A DNA stretch of 64,000 bases, from NCBI GenBank assembly GCA_905160935.1, contig CAJHZI010000737.1:360001-424000 (forward strand), given 5' to 3'. The translations under genes and the position numbers were made by a program. The notes beneath the pieces were generated by a model. It was not told the origin of the DNA and did no database searches. It saw only the letters and a list, made by a program, of their open reading frames with translations. The stretch comes from Enchytraeus crypticus (taxonomy: Eukaryota; Annelida; Clitellata; Enchytraeida; Enchytraeidae). Every line of letters starts with the position of its first letter. The first letter of the stretch is position 1. This document shows, one piece after another, positions 1 through 10,800 of this stretch.

Positions 1-170
1 CCCACATACGAGTGGATCTTTAATGCATCTATAACATTCTCTTTGATATACCATTATTCTTGGGGATTCTGCTTATGGCGAGGTGGGCTCCTATGCCTTC
101 CTCAGCTTCGACTAGCATTTACTGAGCAGGGGCGTCAATCCCCGAGAAAACAATCCTGTTTACCCAAAAT
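1..170 (-). mobile_element. Composite LINE-1-tailed retroposon, minus orientation, cut by window start
   Basis: This matches the repeat at 5245-5482 and, in opposite orientation, 51125-51408. The shared block includes the words GGGGATTCTGC, GAGGTGGGC and CCTTCCTCAGC and ends at CCTGTTTA. The unit has its own 5' head joined to a piece of the LINE-1 C-terminal coding region and tail. It lies in an intron upstream of the first visible sideroflexin exon. Confidence 0.6.
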
Positions 171-221
171 ATTTCTCTAATTTGAATGATATTTACTGTG
201 TACACATATATTCTTATTTAG

Positions 222-3200
222 ACGTCTGGGTACTTCCTATGTTGCTGCTACTTTGGGTGCCACGGGCACGGCCTTGGGTTTAAATAGAGTGGTGAAGGTA
301 AATCAGGTTTTACTTTACTCCTATGTATTTACCCTATGTATTTACTCTATGTATTGATTCTATGTATTTACTCTATGTATTAACTCCATGTATTTACTCT
401 ATGTATTTACTTTATGTATTTACTCTATGTATTTACTCCAGGTATTTATTTACTCTATGTATTTACTTTTATGTATTTACTCTATGTATAACTTTGTATA
501 TATTCTATGTATTTACTCTATGTATTTACTCTATGTATTTACTCTATGTATTTACTCTATGTATTTACTCTATGTATAACATTGTATATACTCTATGTAT
601 TTACTCTATGTATTTACTCTATGTATAACATTGTATATACTCTATGTATTTACTCTATGTATTTACTCTATGTATTGCTCACTAGCTGTGAATGTGTGCA
701 ATACACCAGGATAGTTTTACATGTCTATTCAACTGTATCACATACTGTAGCAATTAGCTGCAGAACTGAGTGCTAATGTGCAGTGAATATCTTTAAATAT
801 AAATAAATATTAATCTTTTACAATGCAATATTCATATTTTGAATATTGTTACCTTTGCCCACAAATAATTGTAATGTTCCAATTTTCTTGTAGGGCTTAG
901 TTTTTGTTGATAGTTGCTGTTAATAGTTGTTGTTAATGGTTGTTGTTAATAGTTTTGTTAATAATTTTTGTTAATAGTTTTCTGGTGATAGTTTTTATTA
1001 GGTTTTGTATATTTTTATTCCCTGATTATTGGATTTGCCATTTGAACATATTGTGAATTAGAAATGTAAAATATTGCCTGCTTTGAAATCTCTAAATGTG
1101 CTGAATATTGAACATATATGATTTTTTATATGGATTATTCGTACAGTCGATGCCACCCCTGGTGGGACGCTACGTACCGTTTGCTGCTGTTGTAGCAGCC
1201 AACTGCATCAATATACCATGCATGAGGAGCCGGTATGTGATTCTACTGCTGTCCAAGTTATTCAATTGAATCAAATCATTTTAGCGCAAACCCGTTCAGG
1301 TCCATATAAATCATCATATTGCCTTAAATCCCAGTTTAATCAGGGTCGGGATACGAATATACTTTCTCCAGTGCTCTCTGTCCCACACCATATCATAAGT
1401 CAATCCCTATTTTTCATGTCCTTCTTAATTACCGCATCCCACGTCAACTGTGGTCTACTTCTCTCTAGTTTAACATCCAGCTCTTCCCTCCAAACTCTTT
1501 ACTACATCCTCGTCTGCCTTTCTCACAATATACCCATACCATCTCAGTCTCGACTGAGCCAACCGATCCCCGATCCCCGATCCCCTCAACATTAAAATTC
1601 ATCCTCACATATTAAATATGGACATACAGATTGATATAAAAAAGGAAAAAAGAAACTAACAAGAAAATGTAATGAACAGTATGGAGGAAAATCTTACAAG
1701 CAACTGTGTAGTTATAAAATAAAATATATTATTATTATATTATATTAATATATTATTATTATATTATATTAATATATTATTATTATATTATATTAATATA
1801 TTATTATTATATTATATTAATATATTATTATTATATTATATTAATATATTATTATTATATTATATTAATATATTATTTATTATATTATATTAATATATTA
1901 TTATTATATTATATTAATATATTATTATTATATTATATTAATATATTATTATTATATTATATTAATATATTATTATTATATTATATTAATATATTATTAT
2001 TATATTATATTAATATATTATTATTATATTATATTAATATATTATTTATTATATTATATTAATATATTATTATTATATTATATTAATATATTATTATTAT
2101 ATTATATTAATATATTATTATTATATTATATTAATATATTATTATTATATTATATTAATATATTATTATTATATTATATTAATATATTATTTATTATATT
2201 ATATTAATATATTATTATTATATTATATTAATATATTATTATTATATTATATTAATATATTATTATTATATTATATTAATATATTATTATTATATTATAT
2301 TAATATATTATTATTATATTATATTAATATATTATTTATTATTAATTTTGATCTACAAAATCTTTTGGTTATTTGCCGATAATATATTACATTTTGTCAA
2401 ATTTATAGTCAAAGACAACTGAAAGTAAAGGCAAATGCATGGTAAACAATTTCAAACTATTAGAGATGTTAATAATTGAAAACGGTAATAAAATGCATGT
2501 GAGTACAGTTGTATGAGGTTAGAAGGGTTGCATCCTAAAGTTTAAGTGGCAGTTTATGATTTGAGTGTTGATGGTATTTTGCAGAACTGACAATGTAGTG
2601 CATGCAGATAAGAACGATTGATAGATGGAGTTTCTGATGATTGATACATTGATATCAAGATTATATAATACTGACTTTTATCATTGCAGACAGAAGAAGA
2701 GATGATGGTACAGTGAAACAGAATGATTTCCTGATTGATTTATTAATAATAATAATAATAATAATAAAGGTTTGGCGTCCGTTTTCTCATCCAGGGATGA
2801 TGTCAGGGACGTCCCCAACAGCACACATTACTACAGATCAATTCACCCAGACCAATCTGCAAAAGAAATGTGCTGAGAAGTAAGGTCCTAAACGAAAGCC
2901 AGTCCGGTGATCAAAAATGGTCAGGGTAGATTGATTATGCCTGTGGTGGGAAAAGGTAAGTCTTAAGCTTAATGGTAAAGAGTTTTAGAATGATTTCCTG
3001 ATTGATTTACTGATTAAAGAGTTTTAAATTTATATCCTGATTGACACACTGGTTGGAGAGTTTTAGAACGATTTCATAATTTATTGATTGGAGAGTTAAA
3101 TGGAGTAATTAAATGACTGATTGATATATTTATTGATCGATCAGAGAGTTAACTCATGGAATATCGATACAGACAGAGGAGGGAGAGAAGGTCGGCCAAT

Positions 3201-6200
3201 CAACTAAGGCTGCTCAGAGAGCTATCAGTCAGGTCGTCATATCTAGAGTTGTCATGGCCACGCCTATCATGGGTTTGTAGCTGTCAATCAAAGCTGCTCA
3301 GATAGCTATCAGTCAGGTCGTCATATCTAGAGTTGTCATGGCTACGCCTATCATGGGTTTGTAGCTGTCAATCAAAGCTGCTCAAAGAGCTATCAGTCAG
3401 GTCGTCATATCTAGAGTTGTCATGGCCACGCCTATCATGGGTTTGTAGCTGTCAATCAAAGCTGCTCAGATAGCTATCAGTCAGGTCGTCATATCTAGAG
3501 TTGTCATGGCCACGCCTATCATGGGTTTGTAGCTGTCAATCAAAGCTGCTCAATAGCTATCAGTCAGGTCGTCATATCTAGAGTTGTCATGGCCACGCCT
3601 ATCATGGGTTTGTAGCTGTCAATCAAAGCTGCTCAGATAGCTATCAGTCAGGTCGTCATATCTAGAGTTGTCATGGCCACGCCTATCATGGGTTTGTAGC
3701 TGTCAATCAATTGTAGCAGCATTGCGAGCAATCAGTTTAAGTCATCCTCTCTAAAGTTGCCTATGCCGCGCCTACTTTTAAATTTTCTTATTGTAGGTTA
3801 GCCTTGTTTTTTAAACTAATATGTTGCTATTTTTTGGATAGATTAAATTTATTTTTAATTCTATAACATGATGAAGTAGAAGCATTGTACATAAAAATGT
3901 TTTAACCATGACGAGCAAATAACAGAACGCTATTCAATTCTTCTTATTTCATATCATCTTCTATATTTTACCTTCAGTGCTGCCTCCACTGGTGATGTCG
4001 CGTTTAGAGAAAGGGGCTTTCCTAAAGGTTTGAATATTTTATTCGATTGACTTCCGTGCCTGATGTCTTTTTTCAAATAAAAGAACAATTTGAAATGCGA
4101 CACGCAGTCGCCGTGGTCTGGTAGTTCCAACATATTAAAATGTGTTGGAGTACCAAGTAGCAAGTTGGGGTAGGATATGAATATGTAAATATGTAGGTTA
4201 CTAGTTAAGTTAGTAACTCATATGGCATGATGACATTAAGCTCACTGTCAATATAATATATTCATTGTTACCTTAATTTCAATCCTTTGTATCATGCTAT
4301 CTTTCTATTTGAGGTATTACAATAATTTATATATAAATGTTATTATTGTTATATTTGCTATTTGTGTAATTATTTGCTTCAAGGCATATATTCAGTTATT
4401 CATATTCTCAATTATCAAACTACTTTCTTGAATTTCCGGTGGAACAAGGCGGTATCTCGTTTGCAAAGGCATGAAAAAGACACAAAAAATTGTAACTTAT
4501 TAGATGTTAGATGTAGCGAATACTCAACGATGTTATTTTACCATAAATATGTTTTTGATACTCTGAGGTTAAGTAAAATCCTGTAAGCTGAAAAAATTGA
4601 AGGGATTAATATACAATACATGTAGGGGTGATTGTATAATAATATAAAATAATTATTACTGTAATATAATAATTACTGAAGTTATTCTAAATAAAAAGAA
4701 TTTGAACTGCTGCTATGATGCAATTTTAGATTGCGGTTAAGCTTGTCTCTTCATTTTTATATATGTCTGTTTAATTTCAATTCTCTCACTCTCTGATCTT
4801 TATTTGTAATGCAAACAACAACTAGAGTGCTGCTGTCGTCCATGACAACATCGAGCACTATTGAAACAAATTCAAGCCGGTAACAAAATGAATGTCTGAA
4901 ATGGTGCAAATTCCAAAATCCAAAATATCAATCCAAAGATAAAGGAAATTAATGAAAGGGAGGTTTGCATGTACTTTATTATTTTAATTTATTAATTTAA
5001 TTAATTCTATTTAATTTGAAAACTGTGAGCCACTATTTTATTTAATACAATGTAATTAAAGATTTATTCGAGATGATTCGGTGTCGTGGCGAATGTAATG
5101 ACGCGGAATTATGTTCAGATGCGGTGTGACTGTTTCATTATTTCAGAGATACCCGATAATGAATTCTCCCATACAGATGGGACTTGTGGGACTACTGTGA
5201 GTTTTACTGTCTTAATTCTTTATTGTTTGACCATATTTATCTATCTCTCTCTCTCTTAGTGCATTCCCACTGGCAGGTCCGTAGTATATAACGCCTCCAT
5301 TCATCTCTATCTTCCGTTCTCCTCTTCATATACGAGTGGAACTTTAAATCATCTGTAACATTCCTTTTTATATACCACTGTACTTGGGGATTCTGCGTAT
5401 GACAAGGTGGGCCCCCTGTGCCTTCCTCAGCTGCGACTAACGTTTACTGAGCTGGGGCGTCATTCCAGACAAACCTGTTTAACTATATATCCATGTATCA
5501 ATTTATCTATATTATGTCTCAATAGCTCAGTGGATATAGTTTTTCAGGTAACGTTGAAGTTTTAATTGACAAATTCTGAGCTGATCTGAGAGTAAAATCT
5601 CGAACATTCACGAGACTGGTTACGCGAAGAGTGGACTAAATTTCCTAATGGCTTATATACGTAGTATTAAAAGTGAAAGATATCAACATAGTTGATCAAT
5701 ATTAACATGAAACAATTACATTTTTTTACCGTGAACTGGTTTCAATTTAATTGTAGCATTTATGGGCATGCGTCAGAGCCTTCGGGCCTGTAGGCCTAGG
5801 GCCATTTTTCGCGTCTTTCTATCTATGGTGTACAGTGTCATTGTGATTTTCGTGAAAATATCTATATATCTATCATTTTTCCATACTGATATTATTATTA
5901 TTATTAATGAATTTTATCTCTTAATGTTTTTTTATATAACTTAATTTAATGGCAGGTCCATGGCATATAACGTCTCAACTTTATCTGATTTCTGTTTTCT
6001 TCGTCATGTCCTTATATGACCAGATCATTAAATCATTTAACATTCGTTTTCTCGGTATGCCTCTGCTTCTCTTTTTTTCATTCTACCTTCTATAACCTAT
6101 TTTAATAAATTTTAACTATCGCCCATTAGCATTGTGTTCTATTCCTAGTCCTTAGAGTGTCCTGCAGCCGAGGCTTCTGTTAGGTATTATTTTAGGTATG

Positions 6201-8002
6201 GTGAATCGATTTGTTGTGACATGTGATGGGGGGACGTCCCTTACATCATCCTTGTATGAGGAAACGGACGTTAAACCTTTATTATTATTATTATTATTAT
6301 TATTAAGTTTTCTCATACACTGACACTACTGAATTGTGTTGTTGTTGCTCTACGTAGTCTGGTATTTGCTACACCAATGTGCTGCGCTCTTTTTCCACAA
6401 ATGAGGTTAGACTTCATGTCTCTACAGTTTTGTCTCTGTAGTTTTGTCTCTACAGTTTTGTCTCTACAGTTTTGTCTCTACAGTTTTATCTCTACAGTTT
6501 TGTCTCAACAGTTTTGTGTCTACAGTTTTGTCTCTATAGTTTTGTCTCTACAGTTTTATCTCTACAGTTTTGTCTCTACAGTTTATCACGTTAAGTCGTG
6601 TTAAGACAGTAAAGGATACTGCTCGATTCTGAACGCGTGTTGCAAGAGCTAACTGACTCCACTGCAGAGAAAAACAGTGGCAAACTACCTCAGAAATTTT
6701 ACTGTGAAAAAGCAACAATTAAATTAATGTAGTGACCCATTGTTGAACTGTTGTTTTGTTTCTAATTAGATTTAGATTTTATTTCTTATTATATTTTCTG
6801 AAACATTACGTTTAGTTTTGGCATTTCACTTTTACTGCATACTATACCTACATATATATAGAATTATTGATATTTTAGTATTTGTATGACTGTCTTACGT
6901 AGTTTTTGTTTCTCTAACTAGTTCACCGAATAAATGGAATATGCTATCAGTCTGTTGAAACCATTCCGTGATTTCGTTTGTTTCTAAAATTACTTTATGG
7001 ATTCTGAATCTAAAATCTTCAGCTTCTACTATTGTACCCGTGCAATCAAGCTATGTATCTATTTAATGTTACATAAGTATAACAGGCTGAATGATACGGC
7101 CCTAAGATATGGCATGAAGATTAATATAAAAAAGACCAAGGTTATGAGAGTGTCCAATAATAAAGGTGAAGTTAATATCACAATAAATGGTACGAAATTG
7201 GAACAGGTAAGGAGTTTCAAATATTTAGGTCGTACTGTAACCGATGATGGAAAATGTGAGACGGAAATATGTAGTAGGATTGTACAAGCAAAAGCGGCTT
7301 TTGGTAGTAGAAAAGAACTATTAACAAAAAGTCTAAAGAAAGACACAAAGATAAAGATAGTGAAAACTTTGGTTTGGACCACGCTATTGTATGGAGGTGA
7401 AACATGGACCTTAAGGAAGGAAGATATTAGGAAAATGGAGGCATTGGAAATGTGGATTTGGAAAAGAATGGAGAGGATTAGCTGGACTCAAAAGGTTACA
7501 AATGAGGAAGTCCTGGAGAGAGTTGGCACAGATAGACAGTTGATAAATGTATTAAGAAATAGGAAGAAGAGATGGATAGGACACATTCTAAGGGGGGAAG
7601 GTCTATTAAAAGAGGTCATAGAAGGTAGAATGGAAGAAAAAGAGGCAGGGGCTGGCCGAGATTAGGTATGTTAGATGATTTAAAGACCCACTCATATGTG
7701 GAAATGAAGAGGAAGGCAGAAGACAAGAGAAGAGTGGAGGCGTTATGTACCATGGACCTGCCAGTAGGCAGTGCACTAAGAGAGAGAGAGAGAAGTATAA
7801 CAGCCACCGTTACGACCATTAACACGCAAATGAAAGAATTACTTATCATTTATGAAATTAATAATTATTTATTTGTTATAAAGACATATGAATATGTATT
7901 TATTTTTGTAGTTCGATGTCAGTTGATAGTTTAGAGGCGGGGCTTCAGGAGAAATTGAAGGCTAGGAATATATCTCGTGTGTATTACAACAAGGGACTCT
8001 AA
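222..8002 (+). CDS. SFXN1: Sideroflexin (SFXN1/3-like), 3' part of gene, seven exons
   Basis: Sideroflexins are multipass inner mitochondrial membrane proteins; SFXN1/3 import serine for one-carbon metabolism (family knowledge). Exons: 222-297, 1147-1232, 3145-3272, 3978-4027, 5147-5196, 6358-6405, 7912-8002 (stop TAA at 8000-8002). The phases join without a break. Translated blocks in order match the family: [20 protein letters not shown], then [103 protein letters not shown] and the terminus [14 protein letters not shown]...VYYNKGL. About 175 residues are visible, roughly the C-terminal half of a protein of about 320 aa; the first exons lie before position 1. All introns are GT-AG. Odd points: exon 3 has been tandemly copied into the following intron, the terminal exon is duplicated after the stop, and a LINE sits in the last intron. 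The match is strong; the choice between SFXN1 and SFXN3 is not. Confidence 0.93.
312..678. repeat. 12-bp minisatellite, unit TATGTATTTACT
   Basis: About 30 copies of a 12-bp unit with scattered variants (CCAGG, TATAACATTG). Because 12 is a multiple of three, all forward frames stay open and give [10 protein letters not shown]-like translations, which are not a protein. It begins about 15 bp downstream of the sideroflexin donor at 298. Confidence 0.95.
1300..1562 (-). mobile_element. LINE-2 (RTE-like) 3' fragment: end of reverse transcriptase ORF plus tail
   Basis: Reading the minus strand gives a decayed [20 protein letters not shown], followed after breaks by a [11 protein letters not shown]-like stretch. 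This is the C-terminal pattern of RTE-like endonuclease-reverse transcriptases. The fragment ends with CGTATCCCGACCCTGATTAA and a short ATGATGAT tail. The frame is broken by stops, so it is a dead copy. Its last 95 bp or so resemble the 3' end of SINE family E. Confidence 0.65.
1722..2343. repeat. AT-only 24-bp tandem repeat with higher-order spacing
   Basis: About 26 copies of a 24-bp unit built from TATTATTATTATATTATATTA. The array is made only of A and T. A variant unit with one extra T (ATTATTTATT) recurs near 1873, 2041, 2188 and 2331, that is every six or seven units. It lies in the sideroflexin intron between exons at 1232 and 3145. Confidence 0.95.
2743..2940 (-). mobile_element. SINE family A, full-length-like copy, minus orientation
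   Basis: It starts with (AATAAT)n and then reads as the reverse complement of the copy at 63537-63765, including GGTCTGGGTGAATTGATC, ACGTCCCTGAC and GAAACGGACG...TTAAACC next to the TTA-type tail. Other copies lie at 6192, 29958, 32840, 34055 and 57310. Confidence 0.8.
3195..3716 (+). repeat. 84-bp tandem repeat made of a sideroflexin exon end and its donor
   Basis: Six copies with the same anchor (ATCTAGAGTTG) at 3241, 3325, 3409, 3493, 3576 and 3660, a spacing of 84 bp (one is 83). The first copy is the 3' two thirds of the real exon 3145-3272. The next five are intronic and repeat the coding block [17 protein letters not shown] plus the donor ATGG|GTTTGT. In frame, each copy runs into TAG directly after the donor, so read-through would end translation. 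Confidence 0.95.
4813..4945 (+). mobile_element. SINE-like repeat family F
   Basis: Shares AGAGTGCTGC, CATGACAACATCGAGC, CAAGCCGG and GTGCAAATTCCAAAATCC with copies at 60435-60570 and 61075-61215, and in reverse with 17760-17930. Function and class are not recognised. Confidence 0.6.
5245..5482 (-). mobile_element. Composite LINE-1-tailed retroposon, minus orientation
   Basis: It begins with (CT)n and TTAGTGCA, the reverse of the LINE-1 tail ACTGCCAGTAGGCAGTGCACTAA type sequence, then shows the head seen at 1-170. It sits in the sideroflexin intron after the exon ending at 5196. Confidence 0.65.
5513..5702 (+). mobile_element. SINE family D, diverged copy
   Basis: Contains TGTCTCAATAGC, GAGCTGATCTGAGAG, AAATCTCGAACATTCAC and AAAGATATCAACATAGTTGA in the order seen in the better copies at 15921 and 44147. 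The B-box region is deleted. Confidence 0.55.
5945..6095 (-). mobile_element. LINE-1 3' tail fragment, minus orientation
   Basis: Carries TGGCAGGTCCATGGCATA and the following blocks that match the reverse complement of the LINE-1 end at 7690-7780. Diverged and short. Confidence 0.5.
6192..6305 (+). mobile_element. SINE family A, 5'-truncated copy
   Basis: Reads GGTGAATCGATTTGTTGTGA, GGGACGTCCCTTACATCATC and GAGGAAACGGACGTTAAACC, followed by (TTA)n. It lies just upstream of the sideroflexin exon at 6358. Confidence 0.75.
6418..6592. repeat. 14-bp minisatellite, unit GTCTCTACAGTTTT
   Basis: About twelve copies beginning 12 bp after the sideroflexin donor at 6406. Every unit reads TTTTGTCTCTACAG, which looks like a polypyrimidine tract plus CAG acceptor. 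Confidence 0.93.
7065..7797 (+). mobile_element. LINE-1 (RTE-like) 3' fragment with reverse transcriptase C-terminus
   Basis: An open frame of about 195 codons gives [59 protein letters not shown] and [20 protein letters not shown]. These are the thumb and C-terminal patterns of RTE-like non-LTR reverse transcriptases. The catalytic domain and endonuclease are absent. The frame shifts near 7640, in an A-rich run, into a second frame reading [20 protein letters not shown] and then [14 protein letters not shown]. The element ends in (GA)n at 7779-7797. It is a 5'-truncated dead copy in the last sideroflexin intron. Other fragments of the same end lie at 5945, 30325, 40125, 52620-53400 and 58500. 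Confidence 0.85.
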
Positions 8003-8103
8003 GCAGAGCTGATAGTTTAGAGGCGGGGCTTCAGGAGAAATTGGAGGCTAAGAATATGTCTCTTGAATATTACGACAAGGGTCTCCAAGCAGAGCTCTGC
8101 TAA
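8003..8103 (+). pseudogene. Duplicate of the terminal sideroflexin exon
   Basis: Directly after the stop codon the sequence repeats the last exon: [15 protein letters not shown] followed by a diverged YYDKGL, then TAA at 8101-8103. The shared block GATAGTTTAGAGGCGGGGCT occurs at 7926 and 8009. It lies in the 3' UTR of the gene or could serve as an alternative terminal exon, but it has no acceptor of its own, so I call it a duplicated exon remnant. Confidence 0.8.
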
Positions 8104-8756
8104 GAAAATTCCTTTTTATTATCTAACATTTCTGTAGTGACAGGTGTATTACCACGTGTGTGTTTTATTTAATTTACTCTATAAGTATAGTCTTTGAGAA
8201 AAATCTGATTTGCTTTTGATTCTTGTCGAATTATGTAAAAGCATGTGAAATTAGCTAGAAATCATCTCGTAGCTTTTTTCCAGTTAACAGTTAATGTCAG
8301 AAGTTTATTAGTAGGACTGTAGATACAAATCTTGTAGTACTATTTCAGTTATTAACAAAATACTAGTGATTTTAAAATTAGTGCATGTAGTGGGCAAGAA
8401 TATATGTCTTGAGTCTGATAAGTAACGTAATGTTTTACTACTTAGTCTAATAGCACTTGATGAGGAATCTTCAATGCTTAAGACACACATTATCTAATTG
8501 CATTAATGTACTTCATATATTGAATTGCTTCATGTCATTTAACGTACATTGTTATTGTTGCATCATCTCATAGTGTACATGATTGTAAAAAGATCATTGC
8601 AGTATTCTATTATACCCTCTTATTCCGTTGTTATATTGTTGTTTTCAATTTTTTGCTTTTACATTTTGCTGTGAGCTCTTATTTACTAATTGTTTATTCT
8701 ATTGTTTTATTGTTGTTCTTTTCTGCTTTTACATTTTGCAGTGAGCTTTGATTTTA

Positions 8757-8762
8757 AATAAA
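8757..8762 (+). terminator. Candidate poly(A) signal for sideroflexin
   Basis: An AATAAA hexamer about 750 bp after the stop codon, in AT-rich sequence. The position fits a 3' UTR. No transcript evidence is available. Confidence 0.35.
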
Positions 8763-9074
8763 TTGTGTATACATTTTTAATTGGTATTTTTATTTTAACC
8801 TAATTACAAATTTAATTTTTTGTATTTAGTTTCAAATTTTGCATTGGTGGGTTTGTTCTGCGTGATATGCTGAAAGTGTATTGTTTTATACATGAAATTT
8901 AACTCTTAGTGGCCTGTCAGATTTGTTAACAACTAGTCTATATTGCTTTGGGCTAAAGTTCAAATCCCGACAGCGCATCTCAATCATATGAAGCATTCAA
9001 TGATATAAAGAATTATTAGAAGTTGATTTGATCAGCTATTATCTGATAGTGCATGTAATTACATGATTTACTGC

Positions 9075-9262
9075 TATCGGCTTTAGGAGAGGAACACTGG
9101 CGTTAAATCTGATTGATTGATTGACGAACACGATTTTGTTTTTTCTAGTGTTTGATTGGAGACTGAAACTCACATAATATAGAAAAAGCTAATGTTAACG
9201 TCAGTTTCCTCACTCGAAAGCGATGTCAGTGACGGGCGATACATCACCACGTGTCGCCCGTC
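9075..9262. mobile_element. SINE family C end followed by SINE family B fragment
   Basis: 9085-9122 has GAGGAACACTGGCGTTAAA plus GATTGATT (family C end). 9181-9262 has GTTAACGTCAGTTTCCTCAC and AAAGCGATGTCAGTGACGGG, the minus-oriented end of family B, here truncated before the B box. Confidence 0.6.
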
Positions 9263-9565
9263 CTGTATGAGTTTTTAATCTTATTTTTACTAAGTTTATC
9301 GAAGGTGTTAAATATTGTTGCTCATTTTACTCAAGAATCTTGTTTTTGTTCTGTGATAATTTTAAGATAATTATTTAATAAAAATCTATTTTTAAATATT
9401 ATTATTATAATATGAAATTATTTGCGTGTATCTCTCTCTATCCACTAAATTAACTGTGCAAGAGCATTAATTTCGCTGTTGACCGTGTTGTTTATGTATA
9501 CGTGTGTGTATATACGGATGATTTCAGATTTAGGTTTAAACTAATATTCTGTCTCTCTTTCTCAA

Positions 9566-9752
<187 letters not shown>

Positions 9753-10599
9753 ATATATATAGTTTTTACTTACTTTATTGTACTTAATAATTTTATCGTG
9801 TCTTTAATATATTAGATCAATATGAGTATACTCAAGTATGGGCCTGCGGTTACCTTTGTTCCGTTCCTATCTTAGTTCTTTTAATTTTTAAAAGTTTCTC
9901 CTCTCTCTCATACTCTCTATTCTGGCTCTCTATCTCTCACTCTTCTATCACTCTCTCTCTCTCTCTATCTCTCTGTCTGTGTCCTCTTCTGTGTCTCTCT
10001 TCTATCTCTCTCCCCCTCTCTCTTTCTCTCACTCATACCCACACAGATACTATCTCATTTGCGTTCTCTCTCGCTGTCTCTCTCTCTGTCTCTCTCTCTT
10101 TCTTTATGAATGAAGTTCTTCTGAGTATTGTATTAGCAGATGTCTTAATAATTGCTGTTGTTTGTAATGCAAATAGTTTTTTCTTTGTTTTTTGCTCGTT
10201 TAGTCATTTTTAAGCTTATATTTATTTAATAATACAGCATAATACAGGGTCACTCTAATGTAAATATTTGTTATACATAAGTTATTTGACCAAATTTTCT
10301 TCGTGTGCTTAAAATATTTTGCATGTGCTATGGCCTTCTCTTTTAATTCTATTATTAAATTATAATTTTTTGTGTATTAATTTTTACTTCTATATTTTCG
10401 TGCTGGACTTCATAACTTTGACTTAAGCAGTTTGCATTTTGGATAAAATAAAATTTACAGATTTTTGTGAAACTTATGAATTTTGGACTTCTTTTAGACT
10501 AGTTTTATAGTCTTTGTTTCCATTTTGAATTCGGGCCATCTAAGTATAAATCAACCGCAAAATGCACATACACGTATGTGCATGTGTCATATGAAGAGA

Positions 10600-10800
10600 A
10601 TAAGCAGGAACTGAGGAAGGCAAGGCGAATCTAACTCAGAAGCCGACATATTTCCAAGGTATAGGCTATAATAACGTGCGAATAATGATCGTGTGGGGCA
10701 CCTCCATAGGGGGACCACTCTCCCACGTGGGGCACCTCCATAGTGGGACCACTCTCCCACGGGGGCAGCTACCACACCCCGCATTACGGGGCACCTTCAA
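10600..10800. mobile_element. Composite repeat family G fragment with a 34-bp direct repeat
   Basis: CTGAGGAAGGCAA, CTCAGAAGCC and CCAAGGTATAGGCTATAA match 17370-17420 and 12310-12400. It is followed by two copies of a GC-rich 34-bp unit containing GGGGCACCTCCATAG. Confidence 0.5.

Noticed and set aside
323-776. Open frames of 60-100 codons ([10 protein letters not shown] type)
   Set aside because: They are translations of the 12-bp minisatellite; all forward frames are open and there is no similarity to a protein.
2691-2730. GCAG followed by ACAGAAGAAGAGATGATGG as a missing sideroflexin exon
   Set aside because: In the required phase it has an immediate TGA; the true exon, [17 protein letters not shown], is at 3145.
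3954-4163. 69-codon minus-strand frame
   Set aside because: It overlaps the sideroflexin exon 3978-4027 on the opposite strand and resembles nothing.
6997-7665. Possible intact reverse transcriptase gene
   Set aside because: Only the C-terminal end is present, catalytic motifs are missing and the frame shifts near 7640; it is a dead LINE fragment.
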